From NCBI GenBank assembly GCA_964427005.1, contig CAYRTL010000006.1:30023-94022 (forward strand): DNA of 64,000 nucleotides, read 5' to 3'. This DNA comes from JAMXLO01 sp964427005. GTDB taxonomy: Bacteria; Pseudomonadota; Alphaproteobacteria; Acetobacterales; Acetobacteraceae. Shown here piece by piece: positions 33,743 to 42,426 of this stretch. Position numbers and translations under genes: made by a program. Under the pieces are notes generated by a model. It saw only the letters and a list, made by a program, of their open reading frames with translations, ran no database searches and was not told where the DNA came from. Position 1 is the first letter of the stretch, and each line of letters opens with the position of its first letter.

Positions 33743-34276
33743 CTATACGCCGGCAGTCTGCCCTGCGGCGGATCGCTCTACGTAGCGCAGTGTGATCGGT
33801 GCGATGTGGTCCGCGATCCACTGCGCCATGCGCCGCTCCTCCTCGAGCGACTGTCGCAGAGCAGACGAGCCCGCCGTGTGTCCGCATGCATCGGCCAGAG
33901 TCAGCAGCGACTGATAGCTGGCGATTTCGTAATGCTCGAACGCATAGTTGGCGAACGTGTTCTTGATGACTTCGTCCGACGCCGGCGCGTGCCCCAGTGC
34001 CAGCAGGTTGCCCACGAGCGACATCGCGGTGTCCTTGATCGCGGAGTGGCTCGTGCCGAGGCTGGCCAGTAGATCCTCGATCCGTTGCGCCTGCGCGCGA
34101 CTTTCCTCGATGTGCCGGCGCATCCGGTCGGCCATTTCTGGGTAGTTCTCCAGCCGTCCAACCTGCCGTTCCAGGAGTTCGATGGCTTGATTTTCCACCG
34201 CATGCTGGTTCCGTAAGCCGACGATGTATACGTCTCGGGCTTTCTCAATACGGCTGCTGGTAACAGTGTCGTTCAT
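33743..34276 (-). CDS. Ferritin-like DUF892 (YciF/YciE-type) protein
   Basis: A 177-residue all-helical protein with the DUF892 pattern: IEKARDVYIVGLRNQHAVENQAIELLE, then RRHIEESRAQAQRIEDLL and YEIASYQSLLTLA, the acidic positions of a ferritin-like four-helix bundle (blocks quoted in part). Family members are stress induced and may hold a di-iron site. The ATG at 34276 is preferred over an upstream in-frame start because AAAGGGA precedes it. Forms a minus-strand pair with the small gene at 33444. Confidence 0.85.
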   Translation of the reverse strand: MNDTVTSSRIEKARDVYIVGLRNQHAVENQAIELLERQVGRLENYPEMADRMRRHIEESRAQAQRIEDLLASLGTSHSAIKDTAMSLVGNLLALGHAPASDEVIKNTFANYAFEHYEIASYQSLLTLADACGHTAGSSALRQSLEEERRMAQWIADHIAPITLRYVERSAAGQTAGV

Positions 34277-34498
34277 GAATGCGTCCCTTTCACAAATGCT
34301 TGCACCTGAACGCCCCGAATGGATGGAGTTGCGCACTCACCAAATTATGCGCTCAGCATCATCTTCTTCATCTTCAACCGACTGTGACGGGAACATTTTA
34401 TTCTCTGAGACATTAGATAGACGTCGAGCACTGGCGGAACACCCCTGAGATTCGGCTGCTACGTCACCTTGCCGTTACGAACAATGGAAGGAGTTGAT
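34277..34498. other. Intergenic region, nothing clear
   Basis: A 222-base divergent gap, more AT-rich than its neighbours. It must hold promoters for DUF892 and for the glycan cluster. A GGAAC at 34390 lacks the matching downstream element at the right spacing, and I see no RNA gene. Confidence 0.5.
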
Positions 34499-35608
34499 GT
34501 GCCACGTCGAGTTCTTGTCACCGGCGGCGCCGGCTTCATTGGTTGTCATGTCTGCCGGACACTGCTCGATCGAGGCTACCTCATTCGAGTTCTCGATCGG
34601 CTCCACGAGCAGGTACACGGGGACGGCAGGCTGAATCCAGTACTCCAGGACTGCGACTTTGTCCTGGGGGACGTGCGTGATTCGGATCTGGTCGAGACGG
34701 CCCTACGCGGATGCGATGCGGTGATTCACCTGGCGGCCGAGGTTGGCGTCGGGCAGAGCATGTATGAGATTGACCGCTACGTCGCAACGAATGACCTGGG
34801 CACTGCCGTACTCCTTCAGGCCCTACTGAAGGAGCCCGTTGAGCGCGTCGTCGTGGCGTCCTCGATGAGCATTTATGGCGAAGGGCTGTACCGTACAGCC
34901 GATGGCCGATTGATCGAGGATGCGCTGCGGACGTCGCGGAGCCCGTCTGGTGGATGGGACCCGACGGACGATGCCGGCAGACCACTGACACCTATCGCCA
35001 CACCGGAAAGCAAGCGGCCGTCGCTCGCTTCGGTCTATGCCATCAACAAGTACGTCCAGGAACGCATGGTCCTGACGGTGGCACAGGCCTATGGCATGCA
35101 GGGCGTAGCGCTGCGGCTGTTCAATGTCTATGGGCCAGGACAGGCACTCTCAAATCCCTACACGGGGGTGCTGGCCATTTTCGCTTCGAGGTTGCTGAAC
35201 GGCAACCGCCCCCTGGTTTTCGAGGACGGTGAGCAGCGGCGTGACTTTGTTCACGTCCAGGACGTGGCAAACGCCTTTTTGCTCGCGCTGGAGAATCCGT
35301 CAGCGGCTGGGCAGGTCTTCAACATTGGCAGTGGTCAGTCGATCAGCATTGCCGAAGTTGCACGGCAAATCGCCGTGGCCATGGACCGGCCGAATCTGAC
35401 ATCGCACATACTGAACAAGGCCAGGACAGGCGACATCAGACACTGTTTTGCCGACATCAAACTTGCGCAGCGGCAATTGGGGTTCACGCCTCGTAGATCA
35501 TTCGACCGGGGCATGCAGGAGCTGGCCGCCTGGGTGGCGCAGCAGAGCGCCGTCGATCGTGCAGGCGAGGCAAGACAGGAACTCGAGGTACGGGGTCTCG
35601 TGGCATGA
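34499..35608 (+). CDS. NAD-dependent sugar epimerase/dehydratase
   Basis: A 369-residue extended SDR acting on nucleotide sugars. It has TGGAGFIG near the N-terminus, the serine strand VVVASSMSIYGEG, YAINKYVQERM for the catalytic Tyr-Lys pair and RLFNVYGPGQ. The GTG at 34499 is chosen because AAGGAG lies five bases upstream; an ATG 15 bases earlier lacks this. It is the first gene of a seven-gene glycan cluster and its stop overlaps the next ATG. The sugar converted is unknown; UDP-glucose or dTDP-sugars are typical. Confidence 0.88.
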   Translation: MPRRVLVTGGAGFIGCHVCRTLLDRGYLIRVLDRLHEQVHGDGRLNPVLQDCDFVLGDVRDSDLVETALRGCDAVIHLAAEVGVGQSMYEIDRYVATNDLGTAVLLQALLKEPVERVVVASSMSIYGEGLYRTADGRLIEDALRTSRSPSGGWDPTDDAGRPLTPIATPESKRPSLASVYAINKYVQERMVLTVAQAYGMQGVALRLFNVYGPGQALSNPYTGVLAIFASRLLNGNRPLVFEDGEQRRDFVHVQDVANAFLLALENPSAAGQVFNIGSGQSISIAEVARQIAVAMDRPNLTSHILNKARTGDIRHCFADIKLAQRQLGFTPRRSFDRGMQELAAWVAQQSAVDRAGEARQELEVRGLVA

Positions 35609-36657
35609 CTGCTCCAGGCAACCGGCCGCTGCTGATAACCGGAGGCGCTGGGTTCATTGGCTGCAACCTTGCGGATCGACTGGCATCCCAGGGTGAGAAT
35701 GTGCTGATTTATGATTCGCTTGCCAGGCCCGGCGTTGAAGCCAACCTGGCATGGCTACGCGAGCGACACCCCGATCGTCTGTCCGTGGCCATCGCCGATG
35801 TGCGTGACTTACACGCCTTGCAAGAGGCGGTGGAAGATTCGGGCGCGGTCTTCCATCTCGCCGCCCAGGTCGCAGTGACCACAAGTGTGCAGGATCCGCG
35901 AAGCGATTTCGAGGTGAACCTGCGCGGGACATTCAACCTCCTGGAGGCGCTGCGGCGTCGTCCCGTCCCGTGTGTCTTCGCCAGCACCAACAAAGTCTAT
36001 GGCGAGCTGCATGGCCTGGAACTGAAGTCGGCCGGCGATGCGTATGTGCCGAACGCCGCCTCAAAGCTGGGCGTCGACGAGAAGCAGCCGCTGGACTTTC
36101 GCACACCTTACGGTTGTTCGAAGGGAGCGGCCGATCAATATGTGCTCGACTATGCGCGGCAGTTCACCATTCCTGGTGTGGTGATGCGCATGAGCTGTAT
36201 CTACGGCCCGCGCCAACTCGGCACCGAAGACCAGGGATGGGTTGCGCATTTTCTGCTGCGCGCGCTCGCTGAAGAACCGATCACCATCTATGGTGACGGC
36301 AAGCAGGTGCGCGACGTACTCTTCGTAGCCGATGCCGTAAACGCTTACATCGCTGCATGGCGCAACGCCGAACGATGCGCCGGTCAGGCGTTCAATCTGG
36401 GTGGCGGACCGGCGAACGCAATCAGTCTGCTCCAACTGATGCAACACATGGAGCATCTGCTGGGTCGGCCCGTACAACGCCGCTTCGCACCATGGCGCCC
36501 AGACGATCAGCGGTATTACGTCTCGGATACGCGCCGGATCGTGGCCGCGTTGAACCTGCCGGAACCGGTCGATTGGCGAACAGGCGTCGCCGCCTTATTG
36601 CGCTCTTTCGCTGAAACCCGAGACGCCGCCATTCCAGAAGTGGCAGCGGCTGCATGA
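35605..36657 (+). CDS. NAD-dependent epimerase, CDP-paratose 2-epimerase-like
   Basis: A 350-residue extended SDR with TGGAGFIG, STNKVYGE, TPYGCSKGAADQYVLDY (Tyr-x3-Lys) and SCIYGPRQLGTEDQGW. That last stretch is the hallmark of CDP-tyvelose/CDP-paratose 2-epimerase relatives (RfbE/TyvE). Such enzymes epimerise carbon 2 of CDP-activated dideoxyhexoses for surface polysaccharides. No CDP-sugar synthesis genes are nearby, so the true substrate may differ. Overlaps both neighbours by four bases. Confidence 0.88.
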   Translation: MTAPGNRPLLITGGAGFIGCNLADRLASQGENVLIYDSLARPGVEANLAWLRERHPDRLSVAIADVRDLHALQEAVEDSGAVFHLAAQVAVTTSVQDPRSDFEVNLRGTFNLLEALRRRPVPCVFASTNKVYGELHGLELKSAGDAYVPNAASKLGVDEKQPLDFRTPYGCSKGAADQYVLDYARQFTIPGVVMRMSCIYGPRQLGTEDQGWVAHFLLRALAEEPITIYGDGKQVRDVLFVADAVNAYIAAWRNAERCAGQAFNLGGGPANAISLLQLMQHMEHLLGRPVQRRFAPWRPDDQRYYVSDTRRIVAALNLPEPVDWRTGVAALLRSFAETRDAAIPEVAAAA

Positions 36658-37943
36658 GAGTAGCGCTGATCAGCCCGAAATGGCGCTTCGAGCACAGCAT
36701 CTATTTCGGCTGCCGCGAGCCACATCTACCGCTGGAATTCGGCTACGCGAAGGCAGCATTGGAGCGGCATGGTCACGACGTGCTGCTGCTTGACGGCCAC
36801 TTGCTTGGACTCGACGCGGAAAGACTGGCGGACGCGGTAGCCGCATTTTCGCCCGACATGGTCGTGGTAACCACAGCGCCGAGTTACCTGTTCTGGCGTT
36901 GCGCACCGCCGGAGCTGCGCGTGCCGCGTGATACGGTGGCCCGCTTGCGGCAACCTGGAGTGATGACGGTTGCCGTTGGGCCGCATGGCTCGGCCACGCC
37001 CGGGGCCACTCTGTCAAAGCTTGGTGTTGATGTCGTGCTGCGCGGCGAATGCGAGGAGACCATTGTCGCGCTGGCCGATGCCGGCGACCCTGCGACTGTC
37101 CCTGGCGCTGCTTGGCGCAACAGCGATGCTCAGATTCAGGTGAATGGTCCGCCGCAGGCGGCGAGCTTTGTCGATGCGCCGCCGCTCGCGTGGCCGGATG
37201 AGTGGGTGCAGCGTCACCGGCATCATCATCATCGCTTCGATAGCGCGCCGGACGTACCTGGGGCAGAGGTCGAAGCGTCGCGTGGCTGCCCCTATGCATG
37301 CACCTTCTGCGCGAAGATTGACTTCCGCGATCGCTATCGCCGCCGCCGCCTGGACCTGCTGCTCGCCGAGATCGACGGGTTGATCAGCCAGGGCGTCGGT
37401 TACCTCTACTTCATCGACGAGATCTTTCTGCCGCAAAGGCCGTTGTTGGAAGCGCTTTGCCGTCGTGACGTGAAGTTCGGCGTGCAGACGCGCATCGATC
37501 TATGGAAGCCGGACCTTATTGATCTACTGGGCGAGGCTGGCTGCGTTTCGGTCGAGGCTGGCGTGGAAAGTCTGACGCCGGAAGGGCGTGATGCGCTGGA
37601 CAAGAAATGCCGGCTTTCCACCGAGGAACTTTCCTTGCTGCTGGTTCGTGCCCGTAAGCGCATTCCGTTCGTCCAAGCCAACCTGATCAAGTCAGCCGGA
37701 GACGATCCAGCGATGATCGCGGAGTGGCGGGATACATTGCGTAGAGACGGCGTGTGGGCAAACGACCCGGTCCCGCTGTTTCCGTACCCAAGTTCACCCG
37801 ATTACCGCCGACTGTGGGGCGAGCCGGACGAACGAGCGTGGGAGCGTGCGCACGAGCACTACCTGCGTCAGTTCGATGCGTTCAGCGATATTCAGGAGAC
37901 AGAACCCTTGCCACTGCCAGAGCTGGAGCGGCTGCCATGCTAA
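36654..37943 (+). CDS. B12-binding-domain radical SAM protein
   Basis: A 429-residue enzyme. Residues about 1-165 form a cobalamin-binding Rossmann-like domain (LPLEFGYAKAALERHGHDV, then DGHLLG at 47-52). The radical-SAM cluster motif C-x3-C-x2-C is at C212, C216 and C219 in SRGCPYACTFC, followed by the TIM-barrel strands (YLYFIDEIFLPQ, SVEAGVESLTPEG). A run of histidines (HRHHHHRF, 189-195) precedes the motif. B12 radical SAM enzymes usually methylate or rearrange unreactive carbons. In a glycosyltransferase cluster it probably modifies a sugar or the aglycone (inference). Confidence 0.9.
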   Translation: MRVALISPKWRFEHSIYFGCREPHLPLEFGYAKAALERHGHDVLLLDGHLLGLDAERLADAVAAFSPDMVVVTTAPSYLFWRCAPPELRVPRDTVARLRQPGVMTVAVGPHGSATPGATLSKLGVDVVLRGECEETIVALADAGDPATVPGAAWRNSDAQIQVNGPPQAASFVDAPPLAWPDEWVQRHRHHHHRFDSAPDVPGAEVEASRGCPYACTFCAKIDFRDRYRRRRLDLLLAEIDGLISQGVGYLYFIDEIFLPQRPLLEALCRRDVKFGVQTRIDLWKPDLIDLLGEAGCVSVEAGVESLTPEGRDALDKKCRLSTEELSLLLVRARKRIPFVQANLIKSAGDDPAMIAEWRDTLRRDGVWANDPVPLFPYPSSPDYRRLWGEPDERAWERAHEHYLRQFDAFSDIQETEPLPLPELERLPC

Positions 37944-39028
37944 GGCACGTCATGCTTACGACCGACACGGTTGGTGGCGTTTGGCGCTATTCGCTGGAGC
38001 TGGCCAGCGGTTTCGCGCAACGCGGGGCAAACGTCTCGCTGGTGACGCTTGGGCTGGCTCCAACCGAGTCACAGCGCGCCGAAGCTGCCGGAATTGCTGG
38101 CCTGCGCCTCATATCGACTGACCTGCCATTGGATTGGTTGGCGGATAGCCCTGTGCAATTGGCGGATGCGGCTCGGGTTCTGGCACACATGGCGGCGCGG
38201 AGGCGGGTCGACTCGGTGCAACTGCATACGCCGGCCTTGGTAGGCGACGCGGCGTGGCCGGTTCCTGTCGTAGCGGCGGCACACTCCTGTGTCGGCACAT
38301 GGTGGCACGCCGTAAGAGGTGGCGAGATGCCACCCGATATGGTTTGGCGGGCCGAAGCGGTCGCGCACGGTATCGAGACCGCCGATGCGGTGCTTGCACC
38401 CAGCCGGAGTTTTGCGGCTGCATTGAGCGCGCGGTACGGCTGCTCGCGGCAGATTCATGCCGTGCTGAACGGGCGGCGGCCTGCGCTCAGCGCGGCCAAG
38501 CGAAACCAGCACGCGTTTACCGCGGGGCGGTTGTGGGACGCAGGCAAGAATATCGCAACCATCGACGCCGCCGCAGCGCATCTGGACTGGCCGGTATTCG
38601 CGGCCGGGCCTGCGGCGGGCCCGCACGGCGAGGCGATCGATTGCCCGAATCTACGTCTGCTTGGCCCGTTGAATGAGACGGCGATGGTTGAGCAATACGG
38701 ATCGGCCTCGGTGTTCGTCTCGGTGGCACATTACGAACCGTTCGGACTTGCGGTGCTGGAAGCCGCGCAAGCTGGCTGCGCACTGGTGCTCTCCGATATT
38801 CCGACGTTCCGTGAGTTGTGGGATTGCGCAGCGCTGTTCGTGGATCCCGACGATCCCGCTGGGCTTGCGGATGTATTGCGTTCGCTCATCCGCTTACCCG
38901 GGCGCTGCGCCCATCTGGGTGATCTGGCGCAGCAGCGGGCGGCATCATTTGGCGTAGAGCAGATGGTTACGGCGACCTGGCAGATCCACCGGGACCTGCA
39001 TCGGGAGCCAGCACGGTTGGCGGCATAG
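37937..39028 (+). CDS. Glycosyltransferase family 4-like protein
   Basis: A 363-residue GT-B protein. The N-terminus MLTTDTVGGVWRYSLELASGF is the usual acceptor-domain opening (DTVGGV loop). The donor domain carries FTAGRLWDAGKNIATIDAAA, the PFGLAVLEAAQAG nucleotide-sugar loop and LSDIPTFRELW. The ATG overlaps the radical SAM stop by seven bases. The cytoplasmic enzyme would transfer a sugar from an activated donor; specificity cannot be read. Confidence 0.88.
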   Translation: MLRHVMLTTDTVGGVWRYSLELASGFAQRGANVSLVTLGLAPTESQRAEAAGIAGLRLISTDLPLDWLADSPVQLADAARVLAHMAARRRVDSVQLHTPALVGDAAWPVPVVAAAHSCVGTWWHAVRGGEMPPDMVWRAEAVAHGIETADAVLAPSRSFAAALSARYGCSRQIHAVLNGRRPALSAAKRNQHAFTAGRLWDAGKNIATIDAAAAHLDWPVFAAGPAAGPHGEAIDCPNLRLLGPLNETAMVEQYGSASVFVSVAHYEPFGLAVLEAAQAGCALVLSDIPTFRELWDCAALFVDPDDPAGLADVLRSLIRLPGRCAHLGDLAQQRAASFGVEQMVTATWQIHRDLHREPARLAA

Positions 39029-40135
39029 ATGCGTTTCGTTTACTTCACTCACTCTCTTGCTTCGTGCTGGAATCACGGCAACGCGCACTTCATCCGTGGC
39101 GTGCTGCGCGAGCTCCTGGCGCGGGGCCATTCGGTGTGCAGCTTCGAGCCGTCGGATGGCTGGAGCCGGACCAATCTGCTGCGAGACCATGGCGAGACAG
39201 CTCTCGCTGGGTTCGCGGCGGCGTTTCCTGATCTGGCGCCGCACATGCATTTTCATCAGCATGAGATCGATGCCATGCTGGACGGCGCCGACGCGGTCCT
39301 GGTCCATGAATGGAACGACCCAGCGTTGATCGCAGCGGTTGGCAGGCGTCGTCGCATGGGTGGACGTTTCGTTCTGCTGTTCCATGACACGCATCATCGC
39401 GCGGTCAGTGACCCGGACGCTATCAGGAAACTCGATCTTTCTGGCTATGACGGTATTCTGGCTTTCGGTGCAGTGTTGGCCGACATCTATCGCCAGACAG
39501 GCTGGGGGGCACGTGCGTTCATTTGGCATGAAGCAGCGGACACTCGTCTGTTCCATCCGCCCGCCAAAGAAGGCAGACGGGAAGGGGTTGTTTGGGTCGG
39601 CAATTGGGGAGATGAGGAACGCACCGAGGAACTGCAGTCATTCCTGATACAGCCTGCAGCGGAGCTTGGACTGCCGCTGGACGTATATGGTGTGCGTTAT
39701 CCGGACCAAGCGATCGAATCGCTCGCGGAAAATGGCGCGCATTACCGCGGATGGCTGCCAAACGCGCGGGTGCCGGAGGTATTCGCCCGCCACCGGATGA
39801 CAGTACACGTGCCGCGGCGGTTCTATACGGAATTGCTGCCCGGCATTCCGACGATCCGGGTTTTTGAGGCACTCGCGTGCGGCATACCCCTGGTCTCTGC
39901 ACCTTGGAGCGACAGCGAGGCGCTGTTCCGGCCATGGAAGGATTATCTGCCGGCGCGCAGCCCGTCTGAGATGGTTCAACACATGAGAGCCCTACAGGCG
40001 GATGGTGCTCTGTGCCGCTCATTGGGGGAACATGGATTACAAACCATCAGGGAGCGACACACCTGCGGACATCGCGTCGACGAGCTTATGACCATCGTCG
40101 ATACGTTCCGTGTCCTACCAAAGGTTGCCGCATGA
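39029..40135 (+). CDS. CgeB-like glycosyltransferase
   Basis: A 368-residue protein of the CgeB type, GT-B enzymes named after a Bacillus spore-coat glycosylation protein. Features: FVYFTHSLASCWNHGNAHF opening, FHDTHHRAVSD, WHEAADTRLFHP, a VWVGNWGDEER loop, and the donor-site RVFEALACGIPLVSAPW. The gene follows its neighbour with no gap. Two further homologous genes follow, suggesting local duplication. Confidence 0.85.
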   Translation: MRFVYFTHSLASCWNHGNAHFIRGVLRELLARGHSVCSFEPSDGWSRTNLLRDHGETALAGFAAAFPDLAPHMHFHQHEIDAMLDGADAVLVHEWNDPALIAAVGRRRRMGGRFVLLFHDTHHRAVSDPDAIRKLDLSGYDGILAFGAVLADIYRQTGWGARAFIWHEAADTRLFHPPAKEGRREGVVWVGNWGDEERTEELQSFLIQPAAELGLPLDVYGVRYPDQAIESLAENGAHYRGWLPNARVPEVFARHRMTVHVPRRFYTELLPGIPTIRVFEALACGIPLVSAPWSDSEALFRPWKDYLPARSPSEMVQHMRALQADGALCRSLGEHGLQTIRERHTCGHRVDELMTIVDTFRVLPKVAA

Positions 40136-41229
40136 TCCGCATGGCATTCTATGGATCAAGTCTGCTGTCGTCGTACTGGAACGGCGCTGCAACCTATTAT
40201 CGCGGACTCCTGTCGGCGCTCGCGCCCCTTGGCTATGACATCACGTTCTACGAGCCCGATGCATTCGATCGGCAGGCTAATCGCGACTTCGAGCCATCCT
40301 CTTGGGCCCGCGTCCATGTGTACCCAGCGCGGCCCGATGCAGTGAAAGCGGTGCTGTCGGAGGCGGCGTCTGCCGATGTGGTGGTAAAGGCAAGCGGCGT
40401 TGGCGTGTTCGACGATGAGTTGTTGAGCGGTATTTTAACGGCGGCGCGCAAGAGTGCCGTCCGGTTGTTCTGGGATGTGGATGCACCCGCGACGATCGCG
40501 TCATTGAAGGCCGGAAAAGCGCCGGTCTTGCAAAATGCGCTGGAGGACCTCGATCTCGTTCTGACTTATGGGGGCGGCCCACCGGTTGTTGAGGATTACC
40601 TGCAACTAGGTGCCGCCTCCTGCGTGCCGATATACAATGCGCTTGATCCCTCCACGCATTTCCCTGTGCCACCGAGTGCAGGCCTGACTGCGGACCTGTC
40701 GCTGCTGGCCAATCGTCTGCCTGACCGTGAAGCACGCTGCGAAGAGTTCTTTTTCGCACCGGCCGCCCGTCTGCCGCATAAGCAGTTCCTACTGGGCGGC
40801 TCCGGCTGGCAGGACAGGCCTCGCCCGCCAAACGTGCGCCTGCTCGGCCATGTCGGCAGCGATCGGCACAATGCGTTCAACACCTCGGCCCTGGCCGTGC
40901 TGAACGTTGCCCGTGACAGCATGGCTGCTGTTGGGTTTTCTCCTGCGACCCGTGTCTTTGAGGCTGCCGGCGCCGGAGCTTGTCTGATCACGGATGCATG
41001 GGAGGGCATCGAGCAGTTCCTGGTTCCTGGTGAGGAAATCCTGATCGCCCGTGATGGTGCGGACGTTGCGGAATACCTGACGACACTGACGCCCCATGCC
41101 GCGCGTATAATCGGCATCAAGGCACGTCAGCGGGTTCTCGCCGAACATACCTATGAGCGGCGGGCGACAATCGTCGATGCGGTGCTGCGTCGGGCACTGG
41201 CCCGCAAGCGGCAATTGGCCGAGGTCTGA
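40132..41229 (+). CDS. CgeB-like glycosyltransferase (paralogue)
   Basis: A 365-residue homologue of its neighbours. It shares the N-terminal FYGSSLLSSYWNGAATYYRGLL pattern (quoted in part), the central FWDVDAPATIASL acidic loop where the relatives have FYDIDTPVTLRKL, and the donor region RVFEAAGAGACLITDAWEG. ATGA overlap with the upstream stop. Probably cytosolic; donor and acceptor unknown. Confidence 0.85.
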   Translation: MIRMAFYGSSLLSSYWNGAATYYRGLLSALAPLGYDITFYEPDAFDRQANRDFEPSSWARVHVYPARPDAVKAVLSEAASADVVVKASGVGVFDDELLSGILTAARKSAVRLFWDVDAPATIASLKAGKAPVLQNALEDLDLVLTYGGGPPVVEDYLQLGAASCVPIYNALDPSTHFPVPPSAGLTADLSLLANRLPDREARCEEFFFAPAARLPHKQFLLGGSGWQDRPRPPNVRLLGHVGSDRHNAFNTSALAVLNVARDSMAAVGFSPATRVFEAAGAGACLITDAWEGIEQFLVPGEEILIARDGADVAEYLTTLTPHAARIIGIKARQRVLAEHTYERRATIVDAVLRRALARKRQLAEV

Positions 41230-41238
41230 GGAAATCCA

Positions 41239-42321
41239 ATGCGTCTGGTGTTCTTTGGATTAAGCCTCAGCTCCTCCTGGGGCAATGGTCACGCGACAAC
41301 GTATCGTGCACTGCTGCGTGGACTGGCCAAGCGAGGCCACGAGATCGCGTTCTTCGAGTGGGACAAGCCTTGGTATTCCGAAAATCGCGACCTGCGAGAC
41401 CCCGATTTCTGCTCACTGCACCTCTATTCTTCACCTTCTGAACTCCAGCAGTGGCGTGGGTTCATAGCGGCAGCGGATGCGGTCGTGGTCGGCTCGTTTG
41501 TGCCTGATGCAGTGCGCATCATTAGGTGGTTGGATAAATACCGGCACGGACTGCTGTGCTTCTATGATATCGACACGCCGGTCACGTTGCGCAAACTTGC
41601 CGATGAGGATTGGGAGTATCTCTCTCCGGCCATCATGCCGTTGTTCGATCTGTACCTGTCATTCACCGGCGGCCCGGCGTTGCGGAAACTGGAGCAGCAC
41701 TACGCTGTCCGCTGTGCCCGCGCACTCTACTGTTCGGTTGACGATGCCTTGTACCACCCGACGGGCGCTGCAGGCCGGTGGGATCTCGGGTATCTGGGCA
41801 CCTACAGTCCTGACCGACAGGATACGCTGAAACGCTTGCTCATTGACGTCGCTGTCCGTCTGCCAGAGCGCCACTTCGTAGTGGCGGGTGCGCAGTATCC
41901 TGAAGCGATCGAATGGCCTGCCAATGTCGAGCGCATCGAGCATCTATCGCCTAACCTGCATTCAGATTTTTATTCGAGCCTCGGCTGGGCGCTGAATGTC
42001 ACCCGGGCCGAAATGCTCAGCCAAGGCTACAGCCCCAGTGTCCGGCTGTTTGAAGCGACAGCGTGCGGCGCACCGGTGCTGAGCGACGCCTGGCCTGGTC
42101 TGGATGACGTTTTCAATCCGGGTTCCGACCTGCTGACGGTCAACGGAGCGGACGACGTAATCGCCGCTCTCGCGTTGCCAGGAGAGCGCCGGCTCGCCAT
42201 CGGCAAAGCGGGACGTGCCAGGACGCTTTGGCAGCATACAGGCATGCAACGAGCGGCTGAGCTCGAAGCGCTGCTGCAAGAGCAGATGCGTTTGGCCGAC
42301 CTGGAGCAACAACCCGCGTAG
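41239..42321 (+). CDS. CgeB-like glycosyltransferase (paralogue)
   Basis: A 360-residue paralogue of the previous gene: SLSSSWGNGHATTYRALLRG opening, CFYDIDTPVTLRKLA, LGYLGTYSPDRQDTL and the donor loop RLFEATACGAPVLSDAWPG. It starts 9 bases after the previous stop with a weak AGGAAA ribosome site. It is the last gene of the cluster; a stem-loop follows at 42328-42345. Confidence 0.85.
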   Translation: MRLVFFGLSLSSSWGNGHATTYRALLRGLAKRGHEIAFFEWDKPWYSENRDLRDPDFCSLHLYSSPSELQQWRGFIAAADAVVVGSFVPDAVRIIRWLDKYRHGLLCFYDIDTPVTLRKLADEDWEYLSPAIMPLFDLYLSFTGGPALRKLEQHYAVRCARALYCSVDDALYHPTGAAGRWDLGYLGTYSPDRQDTLKRLLIDVAVRLPERHFVVAGAQYPEAIEWPANVERIEHLSPNLHSDFYSSLGWALNVTRAEMLSQGYSPSVRLFEATACGAPVLSDAWPGLDDVFNPGSDLLTVNGADDVIAALALPGERRLAIGKAGRARTLWQHTGMQRAAELEALLQEQMRLADLEQQPA

Positions 42322-42327
42322 GCCAAA

Positions 42328-42345
42328 CACGTTCTTCTGAACGTG
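42328..42345 (+). terminator. Stem-loop after the glycan cluster
   Basis: CACGTTC and GAACGTG form a perfect 7-bp stem around a TTCT loop, 6 bases after the last glycosyltransferase stop. There is no run of T after it, so it may be a processing or weak termination site. Confidence 0.4.
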
Positions 42346-42426
42346 AGCAAGGTCTAACGCCGTCAACTGTGCCCGCTGCTGTGCTGTTCGGGTTCCCGAC
42401 GAGGGGATCCCCCCGGGAGGCGCAGG

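Noticed and set aside
34390..34413. Second EcfG-type promoter upstream of the glycan cluster
   Set aside because: GGAAC is present, but the base group 16-17 positions later reads CATT, not (C/G)GTT.
36654..37943. DGHLLG at residues 47-52 of the radical SAM protein as a B12-ligating DxHxxG motif
   Set aside because: It lies at the end of the second strand, where radical SAM B12 proteins usually have a D-rich loop, so a cobalt-binding histidine is not safely assigned from this match.
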